A program made the position numbers and the translations under genes. A stretch of DNA of 64,000 bases, from the NCBI RefSeq assembly GCF_030704535.1, contig NC_081811.1, forward strand, positions 2,429,501 through 2,493,500, written 5' to 3'. Below are positions 58,630 through 64,000 of this stretch, piece by piece. The notes under the pieces were generated by a model. It ran no database searches and was not told the origin of the DNA. It saw nothing but the letters and a program-made list of their open reading frames with translations. The first letter of the stretch is position 1; each line of letters opens with the position of its first letter. This DNA comes from Vitis vinifera. Lineage: Eukaryota > Streptophyta > Magnoliopsida > Vitales > Vitaceae.

Positions 58630-59879
58630 TCAATACATTTAATTCCCAAATCCTTGTCACTGCCTTGTTCATTACCTTCTATATTACTAATAAATGCGGA
58701 TCAGATGGGAGAAGATGTCAATTTCTGAGAGGGGTAATATTCAAAACATCAGATTATAGTTTTCTTGAATGGGTCTTCTGTTTGAAACCGTGACCAAGTG
58801 AGAAAAGCATACTCGATCCTAGGGCATGGAACCTTCAATTGAAAAAGGTAAAAGTCAGGAGGGCCCTCACCCATGTATCTCAGTTTTGTGATTATTATTG
58901 TTATTATTAATGCAAATGGACCCCTCAAAGTGGACAAATTTGAAGGCAGAAGCTGGATGGACTCATGCCTGAGCAGTTCAGACATGGGGCTGAGTCTGGG
59001 TCCAAACAAGACGGCGCCGGCCGGTGTTGGATGTAAAATTGGCCTCTATTTTTCAATGCTTCTAAAGTTACAAAGAGGTGGAAAAAAAGGGCTTAGTTTA
59101 TAAATGTAATTAACTAGAAGTGGAAAAGGTTTTTGGAATTGAAGAGGACAATAAATGATATACCCTTTTCTCATAAAGAGGGTGCCTAACTTCATTTCTT
59201 TGTCAGGCAAGAAAAATGGTCAAAAAAATAAAGCCTGTCCTTTTAACTTTTAAAAGAACAAGGTTTATATGGAATAAAAAGAAGGCACTACTTTCTGAGC
59301 CAATGGTTGTTCCTTTTTTGAACAAATCTAGAATGCAAAGAAAAAAGCCATCTAAAAACCAAAAGCAAGACAGAAAGCCAGAAAGAATGAAACGCCCGCT
59401 GGAGTGCAGTTGAGGAATTACCACCACACACACCCTTCTTTCCTATTTTCACGATCCCATTTCTTAAACCTTGTTAGAAGCAATCGAGTTAAAACCGATT
59501 CGACTCATAATGCATAACATCACCTGAATGATGGCGTTATTTGGACACGTATTGAAAAAAGTATATATGATATAGTTAATATTTTATGATTTAATACAAA
59601 TATAGTAAGAAAAATCTAAGTATTGGTGTTGAAAAATCCTTTATTCAGTGTGATGATATAATATAAAATTTTTGCAATCGGGAAATAAACGAGATGTAGA
59701 GGGTGAGGACGGAGTGCGGTTGTGTCAAAGGCAACGAAGGTGTCAATGCGGATTTGACTTGGCTACTAGTCTTGGTCTCTTAGAAGCTCCCCACCCAGAA
59801 AAGTCTAACTCGGGACCCACTCCGCAGTATAATACAGAAACAAAGCCAGTTGAGGTCCGGTTCGGTCCGATCTGCTGGC
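58630..59879. other. Spacer between reductase and BSL1
   Basis: No gene. The frames at 58873-59103 and 59216-59413 have no recognisable product. From about 59680 the sequence is probably the BSL1 promoter. Confidence 0.4.
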
Positions 59880-60015
59880 TTCCATCACTGGGCCTAGGGT
59901 TCCTTTCCCATTTTCTACTACAAGACCATCACAATTCTCTTCTTCACTTCTTCTTCTTCCCGCGTGGATCTGTCATCTCTGTGCGATAGACTGATTCCTC
60001 TCAATTGTGGTTGCC
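59880..60015 (+). promoter_or_regulatory. BSL1 5' leader
   Basis: A pyrimidine-rich leader (CTCTTCTTCACTTCTTCTTC at about 59936) runs up to the ATG at 60016. The start context is TTGCCATGG. No TATA box is evident close by, so it is probably a CT-rich (Y-patch) promoter. Confidence 0.45.
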
Positions 60016-61389
60016 ATGGCTGGGTCGAAGCCATGGCTGTATCCTGCTCCCACTTATCGGACCTTGGAGAGCTACTGGGACACCGACGACGACGCGCCCG
60101 GCCCCCGCTGCGGTCACACTCTCACCGCCATCGCCCCCACCAAAACGCACGGCCCCCGCCTCATCCTCTTCGGCGGTGCCACCGCAATCGAGGGCGGCGC
60201 CTCCTCCTCTGCCCCCGGCATCCGTACTCCCCATCCTATCCGCTTCTTTTTCTTTGTATGGATTAGAGTTTGTGTTGTTGCTTCACTGTGTGTTGTGTGT
60301 TTTCTAGGTCTGGCTGGAGTGACGAATTCGGTTCACTCGTATGACGTTCTCACCCGGAAGTGGACCAGGTGCGTGTGAAATGACTGGAGGTTGTGTTTTG
60401 TTGCTGAGGAAACTCGAGGAAAAGGGAAAGGAGAATTTTTTTTGGGTTTCTGCTGGTGGAATTGACCTCAATTGAGCTAACTGATTTTTGTATTAGTTTA
60501 AGTTGAGCGGAGGTTTTTGTTTTATGAAACCTGTAATGATTGTTCTCTTCTCTTGGTCTCATCATTTGAGTAGCCAAATCCAGTATAATCGAGTTGAGTT
60601 TATGATTTTATTTTTACTTTTGATGATTGTGAGCTTGGATCATGCAGACTTCGACCTGCTGGAGAGCCACCGTCTGTTAGGGCTGCACATGCTGCTGCTG
60701 CAGTTGGCACGATGGTCGTTTTTCAGGTAAGTTAAAGGTGGAATTTCGACGATAGGATAACGGGTTTTTTTTGTTGGATTAAAAGAAAAAAAAAGCGTCA
60801 TTGATAGGTTGACGCGTTAATCTCTGTTTGGTTGTCCAGAATAATGAAGAAAGAAAAGAGAACGAAAATTTTGAGCCTTATGTTTTACAATTTCTTGAAA
60901 TGATTAAGAAAATGGATCTCAACAAAGCGCACTGGTTGAGCTGTGCAAAGTTGAGCGGAGGTTCTCAATTTTCAGTGTTCTAAGTGATGAAGAATATATC
61001 TGAAATTTAAGATTCTCCTCTTTTTTTGGGATCTTTTTGGCAACCAAATGGAGAATTAGAATTTTTGTTCAGGGCTTGGATGGAATGTTTATTTTATGAA
61101 TTCATGTTGTCTTGCTAGGGTGGCATAGGTCCTGCTGGGCATTCCACTGATGATCTCTACGTGCTTGACTTGACCAATGACAAGTACAAGTGGCACAGGT
61201 GCGGTTCTACTAACAAAAGTAAATGTATTCTTGGTTGAGTTTTTTAAGTTGTAGTTTGGTTTTAACTGTACTTGTTGATCAATTTAATGTATAGAGTGGT
61301 TGTCCAAGGACAAGGTCCTGGGCCTCGTTATGGACACGTAATTGACTTGGTCGCTCAAAGATATCTTGTCACTGTCAGTGGAAATGATG
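60016..61389 (+). CDS. BSL1: BSL1-type Kelch/PP1-like phosphatase, 5' exons only
   Basis: Five exons are visible: 60016-60223, 60308-60368, 60648-60726, 61119-61198 and 61295-61389, all with GT-AG borders and consistent phases (1, 2, 0, 2, 1). They give 174 residues from MAGSKPWLYPAPTYRTL through PGPRCGHTLTAI, RLILFGGATAIEGG, LAGVTNSVHSYDVLTRKW, GGIGPAGHSTDDLYVLDL to RYGHVIDLVAQRYLVTVSG. This is the N-terminal Kelch propeller of BSU1/BSL proteins, which carry a C-terminal serine/threonine phosphatase domain and dephosphorylate BIN2-type kinases in brassinosteroid signalling. The short N-terminus fits BSL1 rather than BSL2/3. The ATG at 60016 was chosen by match to the family. The next exon (expected after GND-G) does not occur before 64000; the intron exceeds 2.6 kb and is filled with LINEs. 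The remaining ~80% of the protein lies outside the window. Confidence 0.92.
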
Positions 61390-61678
61390 GTAGGGCATTT
61401 CTTTTTTAGTCTTATTTTTTAAGTTCAATTTAATTTTGTTTCAATGGAACTGCTACCATGAGCAATGTAGGAAAAATAAGTGAATTATCAGTAGAACTCT
61501 GTTTGAAATGTGTTCTATTGATATATGTGTGTCTGACTATAAATAATGCATATATGTTACATTTTTCACGTATAACAATGCATATAACTTGTATGTGTGG
61601 TTTCATAAGCGTCTTTTTCTTTTTTCTATTGGTAGTTTCGTAAGTGTATCTTATAATACACAATACCATATAAACCAT

Positions 61679-61828
61679 TTTTTTGATAGGTAAAAGCAAT
61701 TGTATTAATAGCTCCTATAGAAGGGCACACGAAAGTTTACTCGATGTATATAAGGCACCTAAGGCCAAAAAAGAAGATGGATACACAAAAAAACAACACT
61801 CTCGCTTCACTTGTAACCCAACCAATCC
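61679..61828 (-). mobile_element. LINE 3'-end fragment with 16-bp target duplication
   Basis: A 150-bp minus-strand insertion starting with the T-run and GATAGG tail (TTTTTTTGATAGG) is flanked by a perfect repeat ATACCATATAAACCAT at 61663-61678 and 61829-61844. The length, poly-T start and duplication show a strongly 5'-truncated LINE insertion inside the BSL1 intron. A similar sequence, ATACCATATAAACAAT, recurs near 61903, so part of the target site was already duplicated. Confidence 0.85.
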
Positions 61829-61959
61829 ATACCATATAAACCATATAAGATCCTTGTCTTTGATCTTTCCAACTTTATTAGAGAACATATCTTCTCATAT
61901 ACAATACCATATAAACAATATAAAATCCCATGGCTAATCCCTCTCCAACTTTATTAGGA

Positions 61960-63482
61960 AAAAGGTATTAACCATTTATAAGCACAAAGCATGTTTATAA
62001 TGTATAGATAAAAGAGAAGCTACAAAAAAAGCTACAACAATGGCACACTGGGGTATACAAAGGGTGTACAAAGGGTGTACAAAGGGCACCAAGCAAAAAG
62101 AACAAGAAAAGAAAAGCACCTCTACGAACCTAGCCAATCGACAAAATCCAGTATAGACATATGTGTCTCTCCTATACAATACCTAACACAATCCAAAAAA
62201 TTGCACATAAAAAGATTTGACCAATTGTTTTGAATTTTCCTTACTTTGAAATGCCCTCCAATTCCTCTCTCGCCAAATTGTCCAAAAAAAGGCACAAATC
62301 AGTCCCAAATGGAGAAAAAATCAGCAGCTATAGAATTCCAACTAATGCACAATGCAAGAGAATGTGACTAACAGACTCTTCTTCTGTTTTGCACATTTAG
62401 CAAATGTTCCCTCAAGATACTCTTCTCCTTTTTAGTTGATCCAAAGTCAAAATTCTTCCCCACATTGTTTCCCAAGTAAAAAATCATATCCTCTTTGAAA
62501 TCCATGAGTAGAATGCTTTAACTAAGAGCTTTCCATTCTATGAATCTGACCAAACCGTCCTATTCTTTGTGTCCTAAATCACTACTTGCTTTTGAAGTTT
62601 TTGCAAAAAGGCCTCCACCATCTTTAACTCCCAATCATGGAACTATCTAAAACAGCGTGGGCTCCAATGATCCCTCTCCTTCTCTTGCTCCCACGCATTT
62701 GCTACTCATGCATCTGTATAGCTTGATATGACGAACAAGGCAAGGGAAGAATCTCTAAACGATGACTCACCATCCATAGTAAAGTGACATCTGCTTTTAA
62801 AAACCTCCTGATTGCTCCTAATGGCATTCTGTAGAACCACACCAAAATCTTCCTTTAACAACCTGGAACACCATCCTCCTCCTTCCCCAAATTTCCAAAT
62901 TATTACTCAATACCATAGAGACTTCTTTTGTGAGGAAAATCTCCAACTCCACTTGCCTAAAAGAGCAACATTAATAATAAAAAGATTCCTGATGCCAAGA
63001 CCACCTTCTTTCTTGGCCATGCATGCTATTAACCACTTGACCAAATGAGGCTTTTTCTTTAGAGCTCCACCCTCCCAAAGGAAATCTCTTTGAATTTTTC
63101 TTAAGCATTGAACTTACCCTTCTTGGAATCACCAACGAGGACATGCAATAGATTGGTAAATTGGAAAGAATACTTTTAATTAGAGTGAGTCTCCCGTTTT
63201 TCTACAAATATTGCCCCCCTTCCATGAGACCTATTTTTTCTAAAATCTCTCCTCCTTTGCATTCCACATTGCCATCAATTTAAACGGGGTGTTCAATGAG
63301 AGTCCTAAACATGTAGAAGGAAGCCTCCTTGTACAACAACCCAATTTAGACTCCACAACTTCCAAATTCTCTACCCACCCAATCGAAACAAGATTTCTCT
63401 TTTCCAAATTGATTTTTAATTCCTTACTCAACACTTTCAATTTCCAAGCTAATACATGATTGAATGATCCTTTGACATTATA
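61960..63482 (-). mobile_element. LINE (L1-type) with reverse transcriptase and 3' region
   Basis: Minus-strand reading in order: an RT segment at 63440-63240 (LKINLEKRNLVSIGWVENLE, LPSTCLGLSLN), then pieces matching the post-RT region (about 63180-62990: GGRLTL, NLPIYCMSSLVIPR, KIQRDFLWEGGALK, KEGGLG), the C-terminal zinc-finger part (about 62520-62280) and a 3' region near 62040-62100 (a 12-base tandem repeat, GGGTGTACAAAG). The frame is broken by multiple stops and indels. About 1.5 kb of the 3' half is kept and the rest truncated. Located in the BSL1 intron. Confidence 0.85.
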
Positions 63483-63489
63483 GTTAGTC

Positions 63490-63537
63490 TACATTTTTTT
63501 TTTCCTGACAAGTAAAGAGATGTAAAAATATATTAAA
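63490..63537 (-). mobile_element. LINE tail remnant
   Basis: TTTTTTTTTTCCTGACAAG followed by TAAAGAGATGTAAAAA resembles the inverse of a LINE 3' tail (TTTTACATCTCTTTACTTGTC then A-run). It is wedged between the minus-strand LINE on the left and the plus-strand one on the right. Confidence 0.45.
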
Positions 63538-64000
63538 AAGAGTGGAAGTTGAGGACTCCATTGACCATCTTTTTCTCCATCGCGAAAAGACAAGGGAAGT
63601 ATGGAAGTTGTTCTTTACCCTATTTGGAGTGTATTGGGTGTTCCCTTCCTCGATTAGGGAAACCTTCTTAGGGTGGAAAGGGGCTTTTGTGGGTAACAAG
63701 CGTAGGACGGTTTGGAATGCGGGCCCTTTATGCTAGTTTTGATCAGTTTGGAAGGTAAGGAACAAGATTGCCTTTGAAGATGGTGTGCTGTCCTTGCAAA
63801 AGTTGAAAGCTTTTTTTGTATATTTACTTTGTTGGGAGTTTAAATTATTTATAAAAGATGGTCCTTCAACGCTAATTGATTTCATTGATTGGGTGGGTTC
63901 CCATTGAGGGAGGGGTTGTTTTTTGCACATCTTGTTTGGACAGTTTTTTGTTTCAGCTATAAGGGGGTGAGTGTCTCTTTCTTCTTGTACATCTCAAGTC
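63538..64000 (+). mobile_element. LINE (L1-type) C-terminus and 3' end, running off the window
   Basis: The plus-strand frame 63542-63736 reads VEDSIDHLFLHREKTREVWK, LFFTLFGVYWVFPSSIRET, FLGWKGAFVGNKRRTVWNAG, the zf-RVT end of plant L1 ORF2 proteins. A stop then follows. The 3' region from about 63885 (GGGTGGGTTCCCATTGAGGG, GGGGGTGAGTGTCTC) is the same family as the fragment at 48140-48314. The element continues beyond 64000; its left end is truncated at about 63538. Confidence 0.85.

Noticed and set aside
61379-64000. Search for BSL1 exon 6
   Set aside because: No sequence encoding the expected continuation (KRALSDAW-type) is found before the window end, so the gene is reported as partial.
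1-64000. CRISPR arrays, bacterial operons, integrons, known conserved microRNA sequences
   Set aside because: None were seen. The repeats are long duplications or transposons, and no mature miRNA sequence that I remember is present; novel hairpins cannot be excluded without folding software.

Overview
The window is nuclear DNA of a woody dicot. Spliced plant genes, GT-AG introns, AT-rich intergenic DNA and many short LINE tails, MITEs and a Copia relic all point that way. The repeat types and gene sequences resemble grapevine (Vitis), but no search could be run, so the genus is an inference. No bacterial-style operons, CRISPR arrays or phage features are present.

Layout. 0-5.3 kb is transposon land: a 474-bp tandem repeat, the 3' end of a CACTA transposon with its Ulp1-type protease exons, and a hAT-type MITE with a clean 8-bp target duplication. 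6.2-8.9 kb holds a two-exon mitochondrial-type PPR gene. 8.9-15.4 kb is gene-poor, with a 433-bp direct duplication. 15.5-17.3 kb (minus) is a complete gibberellin receptor gene of the GID1B/C type, and 1.4-2.3 kb upstream of it lies a cluster of seven CACGTG G-boxes. 19.8-30.9 kb has no gene I can support; it carries a Tourist MITE, AT-rich dispersed elements and several diverged local duplications. 31.0-32.5 kb is an intronless VAPYRIN-like gene (MSP domain plus ankyrin repeats), followed by a broken copy of its own 3' end and a 26S rDNA fragment.

36-50 kb is the most distinctive part: a tandem histone H2A array, all on the plus strand and all with one intron at the same place. It has two intact H2A.X genes (SQEF tails), two decayed copies, and a fifth intact but strongly diverged H2A. 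The fifth has lost the SQ motif, both tail lysines and an acidic-patch glutamate, and has an acidic C-tail. Flanking DNA was duplicated with the genes, and a deleted Copia element (itself hit by a LINE) sits between units four and five.

53.4 kb has a tRNA-Ala(TGC). 53.6-58.6 kb is a multi-exon aldo/keto reductase relic with two frame-breaking indels and a missing exon but still readable splice sites. 60.0 kb to the end holds the first five exons of a BSL1-type Kelch-phosphatase gene (brassinosteroid signalling). Its sixth exon lies beyond the window because the intron is filled with several LINE fragments in both orientations.

The genes do not form a pathway. Two of them (GID1, BSL1) belong to hormone signalling and the H2A array to chromatin. 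The best candidate for something undescribed is the diverged H2A at 49.2 kb.
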